A stretch of 64,000 nucleotides of DNA from Demequina mangrovi. Its GTDB lineage: Bacteria; Actinomycetota; Actinomycetes; Actinomycetales; Demequinaceae. The translations under genes were made by a program, and so were the position numbers. Shown here in pieces: positions 9,436 to 20,824 of this stretch; position 1 is the first letter of the stretch; every line of letters starts with the position of its first letter. The DNA lies in contig NZ_BBLU01000005.1 of NCBI RefSeq assembly GCF_000759715.1, positions 124,001 to 188,000 of the forward strand. The letters are read 5' to 3'. The notes under the pieces were generated by a model that ran no database searches, had not been told where the DNA came from, and worked only from the letters and a program-made list of their open reading frames with translations.

Positions 9436-10232
9436 TGGGCCGCCGCCTCCCGCCGTGGGCCACGGCCGCCGTGAGCGCGGTCGGCCTCGTCGCCGCGTGG
9501 TGGATCCTGTCCGTCACGGTCTTCGCGAACGTGGGCTCGGGCGACACCAAGGCGATCCCGTCGCCGCCCCAGGTGGTCTCCGAGTACGGCAACGTGGGCT
9601 TCGACTTCTACGTCACGCACTTCTCGGTCACGCTCAACGAGGCCGTCCAGGGCTACCTGTGGGGCAACGGCATCGCGCTGATCCTCGCGGCGCTCGTCAT
9701 GGTGATCCCGCGCCTCGAGGGCGCCGTCACGCAGCTCGCGGTGATCTCGTACTGCGTCCCCATCGTCGCCATCGGCCCGCTGCTGGTGCTGATCTTCGAG
9801 GTGCCGGCCAAGGGTGAGCCCTCCGGCACCGCGATCTTCATCGCGGCGCTCAGCGTGTTCTTCACCACCGTCGTCGGCTCGCTCCTGGGCCTCCACGCGG
9901 CGGACAAGGCGAGCCTCGACGTGGTCTCCGTCTACGGCGGCAACGCGTGGACGCAGCTGCGCAAGGTGCGCGTGGTCGCGGCCCTGCCCGCCGTGCTCAC
10001 GGCGCTGCAGATCGCGGTGCCCGCGGCCTTCCTCGGCGCGGTGCTCGGCGAGTACTTCGGCAAGGTCGAGACGGGCATCGGCCCCGCGATGGTGATCGCA
10101 CAGCAGTCGCTCAACTCGCCCCGCGTGTGGGGCATCGCGCTCGCCTCGGGCGCGGTCGCGCTGGTCCTCTACCTCGCCGTGGGTCTGCTCACGCGCATGT
10201 CCACGCCCTGGGCGAAGGGAGCGGCAGCCTGA
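9435..10232 (+). CDS. ABC importer permease 1
   Basis: A 265-residue inner-membrane permease of the SsuC/TauC type with about six helices. The EAA loop that contacts the ATPase is visible as VVSVYGGNAWTQLRKVRVVAALPAVLTALQ-like sequence around residues 160-185, ending in the family Gly-Leu/Pro-type turn (ALPAVLTAL). It overlaps the ATPase stop and the next permease start. The two permeases differ from each other, so the transporter is probably a heterodimer. Confidence 0.88.
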   Translation: MGRRLPPWATAAVSAVGLVAAWWILSVTVFANVGSGDTKAIPSPPQVVSEYGNVGFDFYVTHFSVTLNEAVQGYLWGNGIALILAALVMVIPRLEGAVTQLAVISYCVPIVAIGPLLVLIFEVPAKGEPSGTAIFIAALSVFFTTVVGSLLGLHAADKASLDVVSVYGGNAWTQLRKVRVVAALPAVLTALQIAVPAAFLGAVLGEYFGKVETGIGPAMVIAQQSLNSPRVWGIALASGAVALVLYLAVGLLTRMSTPWAKGAAA

Positions 10233-11107
10233 TGGCCGTCACGCAGCAGCCTCAGCAGCCCGGGCCTCAGGTCGCGGAGCTCGCCCAGCAGGTCCGTCGC
10301 CAGGCGCGGCGCGCGACCCTGAAGTCCCTGGGCTCGTCCCTGCTGGTCTTCGGGCTCACGCTCGTGAGCGTCGTGGTGATGTGGCAGGTGGTCCTCTGGG
10401 CCTCGGACCTCTCGCCGTACGTCGCGAAGGGGCCCGCCGACGTGTGGAGCTTCCTCTTCGTCGAGGAGGACGCGGCCGAGAACCGTGCCGAGATCGCCAC
10501 CAACCTCGCCGTCACCCTGCGCGACGCGACCATCGGCTTCGTCGCCGGACTGCTGCTCGCGCTCGCGGGCGCGATCGGCTTCCGGCTGTCGCAGGGCTTC
10601 GAGCACGCGGTCATGCCGCTCGCGCTCCTGCTCCGCTCGGTGCCGCTCATCGCGTTCGCGCCGGTGATCATCATGATCTTCGGACGCGAGTTCATGACCG
10701 TCGCGGTCATGGGCGGCATCGTCGTGCTGTTCCCGGCGCTCGTCAACATCGCGTTCGGCCTCAAGCAGGCCTCGACGCAGATGCTCGAGGTGGTCGAGGT
10801 CTACGGCGGCAGCCCGCTCAAGCAGCTCACCACCGTGGCGCTCCCGGCCTCGCTGCCGGCGTTCTTCGCGGCGGTGCGCGTGTCCGTTCCGGGCGCCATC
10901 ACCGGTGCGCTGCTCGCCGAGTGGCTCGCGACCGGCGGCGGCATCGGCGGCGTGATCAACGGCTACGCGACCTCGGCGAAGTTCGACGAGCTGTGGGCGT
11001 CCGTGGTCGTGGTGACGGGCGTCTCGCTGGTGCTCTACAACCTCGTGGCGATCCTCGAGAGCACGGTGCTGGCGCGCATGGGCATGCATCCGGAGAAGCG
11101 GGTCTAG
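10232..11107 (+). CDS. ABC importer permease 2
   Basis: A 291-residue permease related to the preceding one but with a 35-residue Gln-rich cytoplasmic N terminus (QQPQQPGPQVAELAQQV). The EAA-loop core is EVVEVYGGSPLKQLTTVA, followed by LPASLPAFFAAVRVSVPGA. Its ATG overlaps the upstream stop (TGATG). The regulator gene begins 2 bases after its stop, so the five genes from 7510 to 11688 look like one transcription unit. Confidence 0.88.
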   Translation: MAVTQQPQQPGPQVAELAQQVRRQARRATLKSLGSSLLVFGLTLVSVVVMWQVVLWASDLSPYVAKGPADVWSFLFVEEDAAENRAEIATNLAVTLRDATIGFVAGLLLALAGAIGFRLSQGFEHAVMPLALLLRSVPLIAFAPVIIMIFGREFMTVAVMGGIVVLFPALVNIAFGLKQASTQMLEVVEVYGGSPLKQLTTVALPASLPAFFAAVRVSVPGAITGALLAEWLATGGGIGGVINGYATSAKFDELWASVVVVTGVSLVLYNLVAILESTVLARMGMHPEKRV

Positions 11108-11109
11108 GC

Positions 11110-11688
11110 GTGACCGCGGCCGGCGGCGAGCCCGACGAGGCCGCCGCGAGGTTGGGGACGCGCCTGCGCGAGCTGCGGAAGGCGCGGAGGCTCACGCTCG
11201 TCCAGCTGGCGGACGCGACCGGGTTGTCGCATCCGTTCCTCAGCCAGGTCGAGCGTGGCCTCGCCAACCTCTCGCTGCAGTCGCTGCGACGCATCGCGGT
11301 GGCGCTCGAGACCAGCCCGGTCGAGCTGGTCGCTGCGGCCGAGCCGGGGGAGGGCGCGTCGCCGCGTCGCATCGAGGTGGTGCGCGCGGGGTCGCGCCGG
11401 CCCACGCCGGAGGGCTTCGCGCGCGGGGAGGCGGTCTCGCTCGCCCGCGGCGCGCGTCCCTTCACGCCGATCCTGGTCGAGTCGGACGCCGTCGAGCCGG
11501 GAGAGACCTTCGTGCACGCCGAGGACGAGTTCGTGTACGTCGTCGCGGGCTCGCCTCAGGTCGAGGTCGACGGGAAGGTGCACACGCTGCCGGCCGGCGA
11601 CTCCGTCTACTACGCGGGCGGGGTCGCGCACCGGTGGTGGTCCGAGCGGCCGTACCGGCTGCTCGTGGTGAAGCAGCAGGTGCGGTAG
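11110..11688 (+). CDS. HTH-XRE/cupin transcriptional regulator
   Basis: A 192-residue regulator. The N-terminal lambda-repressor-like helix-turn-helix is LGTRLRELRKARRLTLVQLA with TGLSHPFLSQVERGLANLSL. The C-terminal cupin barrel (residues ~110-190) has the pattern HAEDEFVYVVAGSPQVEVDG and LPAGDSVYYAGGVAHRW. The GTG start lies 2 bases after the permease stop, so it is co-transcribed with the importer. Members of this group bind small metabolites in the cupin and usually regulate the adjacent uptake or catabolic genes. Here that would be the importer and possibly the xanthine dehydrogenase genes. Confidence 0.85.
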   Translation: MTAAGGEPDEAAARLGTRLRELRKARRLTLVQLADATGLSHPFLSQVERGLANLSLQSLRRIAVALETSPVELVAAAEPGEGASPRRIEVVRAGSRRPTPEGFARGEAVSLARGARPFTPILVESDAVEPGETFVHAEDEFVYVVAGSPQVEVDGKVHTLPAGDSVYYAGGVAHRWWSERPYRLLVVKQQVR

Positions 11689-11763
11689 CCCGCAGCGCGC
11701 GGGCGTGGCGGCGACGCCGTGTCGGCGGCGTGTCGGCCGGGCACGGACCGATGCATGCACGAC

Positions 11764-11905
11764 TCCTCGCACATTTCACGCACGACGGTTCGGTCCAATC
11801 CGGCGGCCGGAATCCGGCGGGCGGAATCCAGTGTGCGGCGTTCGGCGTTCGGCGTTCGGCTTTCGGCGCACGGCGGTGCTCGTTCGTGCGTGAAATGTGC
11901 GCGGA
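11764..11905. repeat. ~140-bp inverted-end intergenic element, copy 1
   Basis: A 142-bp unit in the 324-bp gap between the convergent regulator and deaminase genes. It is bounded by 22-bp inverted ends (11764-11785 and 11884-11905) that differ at one base; the inner part is CACATTTCACGCACGA on the left. The interior has several GGCGTTC heptamers in tandem (about 11836-11870) and duplicated CGGAATCC segments. A second unit of 140 bp with related ends lies at 44429-44568. There is no open frame in it that I would call a gene. The rest of the gap (11689-11763 and 11906-12012) shows nothing recognisable. Confidence 0.7.
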
Positions 11906-12012
11906 CGGCGACTCGAACCCGTCGGCGCCGCGCACCGCGACGGCTCCTTCCGCCAGCTCCGATGCCGCTCGGTCGTGAGGGCGCGTGCGGGATGTCCCCG
12001 GGTGGCCCGCGG

Positions 12013-13371
12013 TCAACCGCGCAGGAGCGCCGCAGCCTCCGTGACCCGGCCGACGATCGCCCGCTCGTCTCCGCGCGCGAGCCGCCCGTCGACCACCACA
12101 TCGTTCCCCTGCACCAGCATGCGCCGCACCGTCGGCAGCGAGCCGAGGCCCAGCGCGGCCACGGGGTCCGCGATGCCCGCGTGCTCGACCTCTCCGAGCT
12201 CCCACAGCACGATGTCCGCGAGCTTGCCCGGTTCGAGCGAGCCGATCTCCTTCTCCCGCCCGAGCACGCGTGCCCCGCCCATCGTCGCGAGGCGCAGCGC
12301 GTCGCGGACCGGCATCGCCGTCGCACCGTCGCGCAGCCGGGACAGCAGCGAGGCCTGGCGGATCTCCGACCCGAGCCGGCCGTGCTCGTTCGAGGCGGCG
12401 CCGTCGACCCCGAGGCCCACCGGGGCGCCGGCGTCGACCAGCCCGCGCACCGGGGCGATCCCGGCGGCGAGGCGCGCGTTCGAGGACGGGCAGTGGGCCA
12501 CGCCCGTGCCGGTCGCGGCGAAGCGCGCGACGTCCTCGGGCGAGAGGTGGACGCAATGCGCCATCCACACGTCGGAGCCCAGCCAGCCGAGCGACTCGAG
12601 ATAGTCGGTGGGGCTCATCCCGAAGCGCTCGCGGCAGAACGCCTCCTCCTCGACCGTCTCGGCGCCATGGGTGTGGAGCCGCACGTGCAGGTCGCGCGCG
12701 AGGGTCGCGGCCTCTCGCAGCAGGTCGCTCGTGACGGAGAACGGCGAGCACGGAGCGATCGCGACGCGGACCATCGAGTCGAAGGACGCGTCGTGATACC
12801 GGGTGACGGCCTCCGCCGAGGCGCTCAGGGCATCGGCCGTGGTCTCGACCGCGAAGTCCGGCGGGAGGCCGCCGTCGGACTCGCCCAGGTCCATGCTGCC
12901 GCGCGTCGCGTGGAGGCGGAGGCCCAGCTCGGACGCCTCGTGCACGATCGATCCGACGATGTCGCCCGACCCCTGCGGGAAGATGTAGTGGTGGTCGCCG
13001 ACGGTGGTGCAGCCCGAGCGGGCGAGCACCGCCATGGCGCCGGCCGCGGCGGCACCCGCGGTGTCGGCATCGATGCGCGACCACGTCGGGTACAGCGCGA
13101 CCAGCCAGTCGAACAGGATCGAGTCCTGCGCCCAGCCGCGCGTGAGCCACTGGTAGAGGTGGTGGTGCGTGTTGACCAGCCCGGGCGTGACGAGCGCGCC
13201 GCGCGCGTCGATGACGTCGGGGAAGGCGTCGCGCACCTCGGAGGGGGCCGCACCCTCGCCGACGTCGACGATGCGCCCGCCGCGGACCGTGATCCACCCG
13301 CGGGTGAGCTCCGCGCCGGCGGCGTTCATCGTGACGACGTGCCCGCCCTCGATCAGGGTCGGTCCGGCCAT
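12013..13371 (-). CDS. 8-oxoguanine / guanine deaminase-type amidohydrolase
   Basis: A 452-residue ATZ/TRZ-class metal-dependent hydrolase closest in pattern to 8-oxoguanine deaminases. Those enzymes convert 8-oxoguanine to urate, which would feed the uricase in this island. Metal ligands are seen in LVNTHHHLYQ (near residue 70), LHTHGAETVEEE, WMAHCVHLSPED and GVDGAASNEHGRL. The LTRGWAQDSILFDWL segment after HHH is characteristic of the 8-oxoguanine group. Guanine or S-adenosylhomocysteine deaminase activity cannot be excluded. It stands alone on its strand, convergent with the importer operon. Confidence 0.8.
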   Translation of the reverse strand: MAGPTLIEGGHVVTMNAAGAELTRGWITVRGGRIVDVGEGAAPSEVRDAFPDVIDARGALVTPGLVNTHHHLYQWLTRGWAQDSILFDWLVALYPTWSRIDADTAGAAAAGAMAVLARSGCTTVGDHHYIFPQGSGDIVGSIVHEASELGLRLHATRGSMDLGESDGGLPPDFAVETTADALSASAEAVTRYHDASFDSMVRVAIAPCSPFSVTSDLLREAATLARDLHVRLHTHGAETVEEEAFCRERFGMSPTDYLESLGWLGSDVWMAHCVHLSPEDVARFAATGTGVAHCPSSNARLAAGIAPVRGLVDAGAPVGLGVDGAASNEHGRLGSEIRQASLLSRLRDGATAMPVRDALRLATMGGARVLGREKEIGSLEPGKLADIVLWELGEVEHAGIADPVAALGLGSLPTVRRMLVQGNDVVVDGRLARGDERAIVGRVTEAAALLRG

Positions 13372-13410
13372 GTGCCCTCCTCGGGAGACGGGTGCGTCGT
13401 ACCAGGGTAG

Positions 13411-14409
13411 TCAGAGGTTGGTCGCGGAGAAGTGCATCCAGTCGTCGAGCTCGACCCAGTTGCCGCCCCAGCTCCAGCCGATCTTCTCGAAGTCCGAGAC
13501 GGTCCTCTGCTTCGCGTCGATCATGCCGGGCCGGTGCCAGTCGCGGTCGAGGTAGGCGCGCGCGAGCTCCGGGAACACGTAGCCGTCGCGTCGCCAGGGG
13601 TTGTGGAACGGGTTGATGTCGATCGCGAGGCCGCTCGCGTGCTGCGACCAGCGGTCGTAGCCGCCCGTGACGTGGCGGCACTCGAAGCTGATGGTGACGT
13701 TCTGGTCGCCGGTGTGATCCCCGTTGACTTCGTCCCACGTGGTGACGCGCATCTCCTCGATGGGGAAGCGGCGCTCGTACATCTTCTCGAACACGGTGAC
13801 GATCGCCTCGGCGTGCTCGGCGGAGGTGATCATCTCGCCCGTGTGCGGCTCGTCGTCGAAGCCCCAGAACGGCATGACGATGTAGGCGAGGTCCTCGGGC
13901 GGGACCGGGCACTCGTCGCGCCAGCTCGAGCGCGCGAGCACGTCGTCCGGGACCGCGGACACCTCGGCGAACCACGCATCGTCCTCGGGGTCGGGGTAGG
14001 CGCCCGGGCGCGGCTCGAGCTGCCGGTCGCGCAGGGCCGCCGGCGTGCCGCCGGGCTCGCCCAGGCCGTTCTCCTGCTTCTCGAGCACCGTGGCGCCCAG
14101 CCACTCGGGGCGCGCATACGCGTTGACCGTCGCGCTCGGGGAGGGCGAGGCGCTCGGTGCGGCGCTCGCAGTCTCGGTGGGCTCGGGCGACGCCTCGGAC
14201 GATGCGGTGGCGGAGGGCGACGGGCTGGCGGCCGCCGTCGGGCTCTCCACGGCGGAGGTGGGGGAGGCCTCGGCACCCGTGGTGTCGGTCGACGCCGAGC
14301 ACGAGGCGAGCGCTGCGGCGAGGCCGATCGCGGCGAAGGCCGCCGTGGTCGCCGTGGCCGCCGCGGCGCGCACGGCGCCGCGCGACGGACGGGCGTGGCG
14401 CGGGGACAT
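13411..14409 (-). CDS. M15-family D-alanyl-D-alanine carboxypeptidase-like lipoprotein
   Basis: A 332-residue secreted protein. The N terminus is a signal with a LASC lipobox around residue 35, followed by a long Ser/Pro/Thr/Glu spacer (to about residue 95). The C-terminal domain has the peptidase M15 zinc pattern: SFECRHVTGG, SQHASGLAIDINP and the final DDWMHFSATN. That supplies the His, Asp and His ligands expected of VanY/DacC-like enzymes. It probably trims peptidoglycan stem peptides outside the membrane. I used the ATG at 14409 because it places the basic stretch just before the hydrophobic core. Confidence 0.85.
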   Translation of the reverse strand: MSPRHARPSRGAVRAAAATATTAAFAAIGLAAALASCSASTDTTGAEASPTSAVESPTAAASPSPSATASSEASPEPTETASAAPSASPSPSATVNAYARPEWLGATVLEKQENGLGEPGGTPAALRDRQLEPRPGAYPDPEDDAWFAEVSAVPDDVLARSSWRDECPVPPEDLAYIVMPFWGFDDEPHTGEMITSAEHAEAIVTVFEKMYERRFPIEEMRVTTWDEVNGDHTGDQNVTISFECRHVTGGYDRWSQHASGLAIDINPFHNPWRRDGYVFPELARAYLDRDWHRPGMIDAKQRTVSDFEKIGWSWGGNWVELDDWMHFSATNL

Positions 14410-14422
14410 GCGGCAAGGGTAG

Positions 14423-16549
<2,127 letters not shown>

Positions 16550-16643
16550 CCGAACCGGGTTCGTGCTGATCCCGGTCGCGGACCCCTCCCTGCGACGCCC
16601 TGCCGTGGGTAGGCTGGCGGCGAGGGGGAGGGAGGAACACCTC

Positions 16644-16868
16644 ATGAACACCGCGCTCATCATCGGCATCGTCGCCGGGGTGGTGGTGCTCGCCGTCCTC
16701 GTCGCCGTGGTCGCGATCAGCCTGGCGCGCCGCCAGCCGCCCGCGCCGCGCGAGGACCCGGGCCGCGGGCCGACCGGCCAACACCCCGACCCCGTCGAGG
16801 GCACCCCGTCCGACACGTCCACCCCGCACTGGGACCGCCGCATCGACCCGAACGAGGGGCCACAGTGA
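16644..16868 (+). CDS. Small single-span membrane protein
   Basis: A 74-residue protein: MNTALIIGIVAGVVVLAVL and a continuing hydrophobic stretch form one membrane helix (residues 4-28). A Pro/Asp-rich cytoplasmic tail follows. A strong ribosome site (GGGAGGGAGGAAC) precedes the ATG. Its stop overlaps the GTG of the acetyltransferase gene, so the two are translationally coupled. No family recognised. Confidence 0.7.
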   Translation: MNTALIIGIVAGVVVLAVLVAVVAISLARRQPPAPREDPGRGPTGQHPDPVEGTPSDTSTPHWDRRIDPNEGPQ

Positions 16869-17443
16869 GATCTGCCGTCCGCGTCATCAGCCCCGACGAC
16901 AAGTCCCGGCTCCAGGAGATCGGCGAGCTCACCGCGCTCGCCTACCTGGCCGACGGTCTCGTCGACCACGCCCATCCGTACCTGCCGCAGCTGCGCGACG
17001 CCAAAGCGCGCGCCGAGGGCGCCGACCTGCTCGCCATGATGGACGGCGAGAAGGGCGAGGGTGCGATCGTGGGCACCATCACCCTGGTGCCGCCGGGAAG
17101 CCCGTTCATCGAGCTCGCGTCCGACGACGAGTACGAGCTGCGCATGCTCGCGGTCTCGCCGATCGAGCGGGGCCGCGGCATCGGACGCGACCTCACGCGG
17201 GCCGCGATGGAGCGCGCCGTGGCGGCTGGTGCGAGCCGCATCGTCCTGTCGACCATGGACACGATGCACGTCGCGCACCGCCTGTACGAGCGGATGGGCT
17301 TCTCCCGGCGAGCCGAGCTCGACTGGGTGGTCGTCGACAACGCGGACGGCTCGATCACGCGGGTCCCCCTCGAGGGCGGAGAGCCGCCCGAGGGCGCGGT
17401 GCGGCTGCTGGGCTACTCGTGGGAGCCGCCCGCGGCGCCGTGA
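16865..17443 (+). CDS. GNAT-family acetyltransferase
   Basis: A 192-residue acetyl-CoA-dependent N-acetyltransferase. The acetyl-CoA pocket is ELRMLAVSPIERGRGIGRDL (Q/RxxGxG/A) near residues 95-115. The later HRLYERMGFSRRAELDW segment is the typical end of the GNAT fold. The start is GTG overlapping the preceding small-membrane gene by 4 bp. The substrate is unknown; gatCAB follow on the same strand but appear to have their own promoter. Confidence 0.85.
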   Translation: MRSAVRVISPDDKSRLQEIGELTALAYLADGLVDHAHPYLPQLRDAKARAEGADLLAMMDGEKGEGAIVGTITLVPPGSPFIELASDDEYELRMLAVSPIERGRGIGRDLTRAAMERAVAAGASRIVLSTMDTMHVAHRLYERMGFSRRAELDWVVVDNADGSITRVPLEGGEPPEGAVRLLGYSWEPPAAP

Positions 17444-17460
17444 GCGGCCGCATGCGCCAC

Positions 17461-17466
17461 TAGACT
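17461..17466 (+). promoter_or_regulatory. -10 element of gatC, leaderless start
   Basis: TAGACT lies 7 bases upstream of the gatC ATG (17474), so transcription would begin at or next to the start codon. No ribosome site is visible before this ATG. The same TAGACT-N7-start layout is seen before ilvD and the marR-type gene. Confidence 0.5.
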
Positions 17467-17473
17467 CGTCGCC

Positions 17474-17773
17474 ATGTCTTCCCTTGAGCGATCCGATGTG
17501 GCGCGCCTCGCGGCGCTCGCCCGCATCGACATGACCGACGCGGACCTCGACCGCCTCTCGGGCCAGCTCGCCGTGATCGTCGACGCCGTCGCCAAGGTGG
17601 CCGAGGTCGCCGGCGAGGACGTCCCGGCGACGAGCCACCCGATCCCGATGGCCAACATCCACCGCGAGGACGTGGTCCGCCCGTCCCTCGCGCAGGACGA
17701 TGCGCTGGCCGCCGCCCCCGAGGCGGAGGACGGACGCTTCCGCGTGCCGCAGATCCTGGGGGAGGAGGCCTGA
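17474..17773 (+). CDS. gatC: Glutamyl-tRNA(Gln) amidotransferase subunit C
   Basis: The 99-residue GatC subunit, which holds GatA and GatB together in the enzyme that makes Gln-tRNA(Gln), and often Asn-tRNA(Asn), from the mischarged tRNA. It has the family pattern [19 protein letters not shown], a central [15 protein letters not shown] and the C-terminal [10 protein letters not shown]. The last base of its stop is the first base of the gatA start. Confidence 0.96.
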   Translation: MSSLERSDVARLAALARIDMTDADLDRLSGQLAVIVDAVAKVAEVAGEDVPATSHPIPMANIHREDVVRPSLAQDDALAAAPEAEDGRFRVPQILGEEA

Positions 17774-19284
17774 TGAACGACTGGACCCGGGCCACCGCCG
17801 CCCAGATGGCCGACGCCCTCGCCGCCGGCGAGGTCACCTCGGTCGAGCTGGTGCAGGCGCACCTCGACCGCATCGCCGCTGTGGACGGACCCGTCCACGC
17901 CTTCCTCCACATCGACGCCGAGGGCGCGCTCGAGACCGCCCGCGCGGTCGACGCGGACCGTGCCGCCGGGGTCGAGCTCCCCCGCCTGGCCGGCGTGCCG
18001 ATCGGCATCAAGGACGTGCTCGTCACCAAGGGCCTGCCCACCACGGCCGGCTCGAGGATCCTCGAGGGCTGGATCCCGCCCTACGACGCGACGGTGACGC
18101 GCCGCGTCCGCGAGGCGCGCATGCCCATCCTGGGCAAGACCAACATGGACGAGTTCGCGATGGGCTCCTCGACGGAGCACTCGGGCTACGGTCCGACCCG
18201 CAACCCGTGGGACCTCGACCGCATCCCCGGCGGCTCGGGCGGCGGCTCGGCCGCGGCGCTCGCGGCCTTCGAGGCGCCCCTCACCATCGGCTCCGACACG
18301 GGCGGCTCGATCCGCCAGCCCGCGTCGGTCACCGCGACGGTCGGCGTGAAGCCCACCTACGGCGGCGTGAGCCGCTTCGGCGCGATCGCGCTCGCCTCCT
18401 CGCTGGACCAGCTGGGGCCCTGCGGCCGCACGGTGCTCGACACCGCGCTGCTGCACGAGGTCATGGGCGGCCACGACGAGATGGACGCGACGTCGCTCGA
18501 CGAGCCGGTCCCCGCCGTGGTCGACGCGGCGCTCGAGGGCGCACGTCAGGATCTGACGGGCGTCAAGATCGGCGTGGTCCGCGAGCTGAGCGGTGCCGAC
18601 GGCGGCTACCAGGCCGGCGTGACCCAGCGCTTCGAGGAGTCGCTGTCGCGGCTGCGCGAGATGGGCGCCGCGATCGTCGAGGTCTCGTGCCCGTCCTTCG
18701 AGTACGCGCTCGCCGCGTACTACGTGATCCTCCCGTCGGAGGCCTCGTCCAACCTCGCGAAGTTCGACTCGGTGCGCTTCGGCAAGCGCGTCGAGAAGTC
18801 GACGATCGAGAAGACGATGCTCGCGACCCGCGCCGAGGGCTTCGGCGACGAGGTCAAGCGCCGCATCATCCTCGGCACCTACGCGCTGTCGGCGGGCTAC
18901 TACGACGCCTACTACGGCTCGGCTCAGAAGGTCCGCACGCTGGTGCAGCGCGACTTCGACGCGGCCTTCGCGCAGTGCGACGTGCTGGTGTCGCCCACGA
19001 CGCCGACCACGCCGTTCAAGATCGGCGAGCGCATCGACGACCCGCTGGCGATGTACCTCAACGACATCGCGACCATCCCCGCGAACCTCGCGGGCATCCC
19101 CGGCATGTCGCTGCCCTCGGGCGTCGCGCCCGAGGACGGCCTGCCGGTCGGCTTCCAGATCCTGGCGCCGGCCCACGAGGACGCCCGTCTGTACCGCATC
19201 GGTGCCGCCCTCGAGGCGTCGCTGACCGCCGAGTGGGGCGGCCCGCTGTCCGCGCAGGCCCCGGAGCTGGAGGTGGCCGAGTGA
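17773..19284 (+). CDS. gatA: Glutamyl-tRNA(Gln) amidotransferase subunit A
   Basis: A 503-residue amidase that releases ammonia from glutamine for transamidation. The Ser-cisSer-Lys triad is visible: Lys in [14 protein letters not shown] (near residue 78), and the Ser residues in [17 protein letters not shown] and [12 protein letters not shown]. Length and motifs are normal. Its start overlaps gatC by one base and its end overlaps gatB (GTGA), as expected for an equimolar complex. Confidence 0.97.
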   Translation: MNDWTRATAAQMADALAAGEVTSVELVQAHLDRIAAVDGPVHAFLHIDAEGALETARAVDADRAAGVELPRLAGVPIGIKDVLVTKGLPTTAGSRILEGWIPPYDATVTRRVREARMPILGKTNMDEFAMGSSTEHSGYGPTRNPWDLDRIPGGSGGGSAAALAAFEAPLTIGSDTGGSIRQPASVTATVGVKPTYGGVSRFGAIALASSLDQLGPCGRTVLDTALLHEVMGGHDEMDATSLDEPVPAVVDAALEGARQDLTGVKIGVVRELSGADGGYQAGVTQRFEESLSRLREMGAAIVEVSCPSFEYALAAYYVILPSEASSNLAKFDSVRFGKRVEKSTIEKTMLATRAEGFGDEVKRRIILGTYALSAGYYDAYYGSAQKVRTLVQRDFDAAFAQCDVLVSPTTPTTPFKIGERIDDPLAMYLNDIATIPANLAGIPGMSLPSGVAPEDGLPVGFQILAPAHEDARLYRIGAALEASLTAEWGGPLSAQAPELEVAE

Positions 19285-20798
19285 CCACGATGACGTACGA
19301 GCAGGCGATGGAGGAGTTCGACCCGGTCTTCGGCATCGAGGTCCACGTCGAGCTCAACACGAAGACCAAGATGTTCTGCGGCTGCGCCAACGAGTTCGGC
19401 GCCGAGCCCAACACCCAGGTCTGCCCGGTCTGCCTCGGTCTCCCGGGCGCGATGCCGGTGACCAACGAGAAGGCCGTCGAGTCGGCGATCCGCCTCGGGC
19501 TCGCCCTCGGCTGCTCGATCCGCGAGTCCTCGCGCTTCGCCCGGAAGAACTACTTCTACCCGGACCTCGCGAAGGACTACCAGATCTCGCAGTACGACGA
19601 GCCGACCTGCTACGAGGGCTCCCTCGACGTGGTCCTCGATGACGGCACCGTGGTCGAGATCGGCATCGAGCGCGCGCACATGGAGGAGGACGCCGGCAAG
19701 AACACCCACGTGGGTGGCTCGGGCGGCATCCAGGGCGCCGACTACTCGCTGGTCGACTACAACCGCGGCGGCGTGCCGCTGGTCGAGATCGTCACCAAGC
19801 CGATCACGGGCATGGGCGACCGCACCGCCGAGGTGGCGCGCGCCTACGTCGCGACCATCCGCGACATCGTGCGGGCGCTCGGCATCTCGGACGGCCGCAT
19901 GGAGCAGGGCTCGGTGCGCGCCGACGTCAACCTCTCGCTGCGCCCCAAGGCCGTGGCGGGGGAGTCGCAGGACGACGTCCCGTTCGGCAAGCGCTCCGAG
20001 ACCAAGAACGTGAACTCGCTGCGCGCGATCGAGCGTGCGGTGCACTTCGAGGCCGCGCGTCAGGCGACGCTGCTGCTCGGCGGCCAGCCCGTGGTGCAGG
20101 AGACCCGCCACTGGCACGAGGACACCTCCTCGACCACGCCTGGCCGCTCCAAGGAGGAGGCGGAGGACTACCGCTACTTCCCGGAGCCGGACCTGCTGCC
20201 GGTGCAGCCGTCGCGCGAGTGGGTCGAGGAGCTCCGGAGCACCATCCCCGAGCACCCCGCCAAGATGCGTGCGCGCCTGCGCGAGGAGTGGGGCTTCAGC
20301 GACCTCGAGATGCGCGACGTGGTCGCGGCCGATGCGCTGGTGCTCATCGCTGCCACCGTGCAGACGGGCACGTCCGCGCAGGCCGCGCGCAAGTGGTGGA
20401 TGGGCGAGCTGTCCCGTGTCGCGAACGACCGCGAGGTCGCGCTCACCAGCCTGCCCGTGACCCCCGACCAGATCGCGGAGCTCCAGGGGCTGATCGACGA
20501 GGGCAAGATCAACGACAAGCTCGCGCGCCAGGCGCTCGAGGGCGTCCTCGCGGGTGAGGGCTCGCCGACCGAGGTGGTCGCGTCCCGCGGCCTCGAGGTC
20601 GTCTCCGATGACTCGGCGCTCGAGAAGGCCGTCGACGAGGCGCTGGCGGCCCAGCCCGACGTGCTCGCGAAGATCCAGGACGGCAAGGTCCAGGCAGCGG
20701 GTGCGATCGTCGGCGCCGTGATGAAGGCGACGCGCGGCCAGGCCGATGCGGGCCGCGTGCGGGAGATCATCCTGCAGCGCGCCGGCGTCGAGGGCTGA
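19281..20798 (+). CDS. gatB: Asp/Glu-tRNA amidotransferase subunit B
   Basis: A 505-residue GatB, which binds the misacylated tRNA, phosphorylates its acyl group with ATP and transfers ammonia to it. Visible motifs are [50 protein letters not shown] and the C-terminal YqeY-like tail. I used GTG at 19281, which overlaps the gatA stop; an ATG four codons in (19290) is also possible. It ends the gatCAB operon. Confidence 0.97.
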   Translation: MTTMTYEQAMEEFDPVFGIEVHVELNTKTKMFCGCANEFGAEPNTQVCPVCLGLPGAMPVTNEKAVESAIRLGLALGCSIRESSRFARKNYFYPDLAKDYQISQYDEPTCYEGSLDVVLDDGTVVEIGIERAHMEEDAGKNTHVGGSGGIQGADYSLVDYNRGGVPLVEIVTKPITGMGDRTAEVARAYVATIRDIVRALGISDGRMEQGSVRADVNLSLRPKAVAGESQDDVPFGKRSETKNVNSLRAIERAVHFEAARQATLLLGGQPVVQETRHWHEDTSSTTPGRSKEEAEDYRYFPEPDLLPVQPSREWVEELRSTIPEHPAKMRARLREEWGFSDLEMRDVVAADALVLIAATVQTGTSAQAARKWWMGELSRVANDREVALTSLPVTPDQIAELQGLIDEGKINDKLARQALEGVLAGEGSPTEVVASRGLEVVSDDSALEKAVDEALAAQPDVLAKIQDGKVQAAGAIVGAVMKATRGQADAGRVREIILQRAGVEG

Positions 20799-20824
20799 CG
20801 CCACCGGTCGAGAGGACCCGAGCC

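Noticed and set aside
11836-11870. Tandem GGCGTTC heptamers considered as a CRISPR-like array or VNTR gene
   Set aside because: Period of 7 bases with no spacers; it forms the interior of the inverted-end element and encodes no plausible protein.
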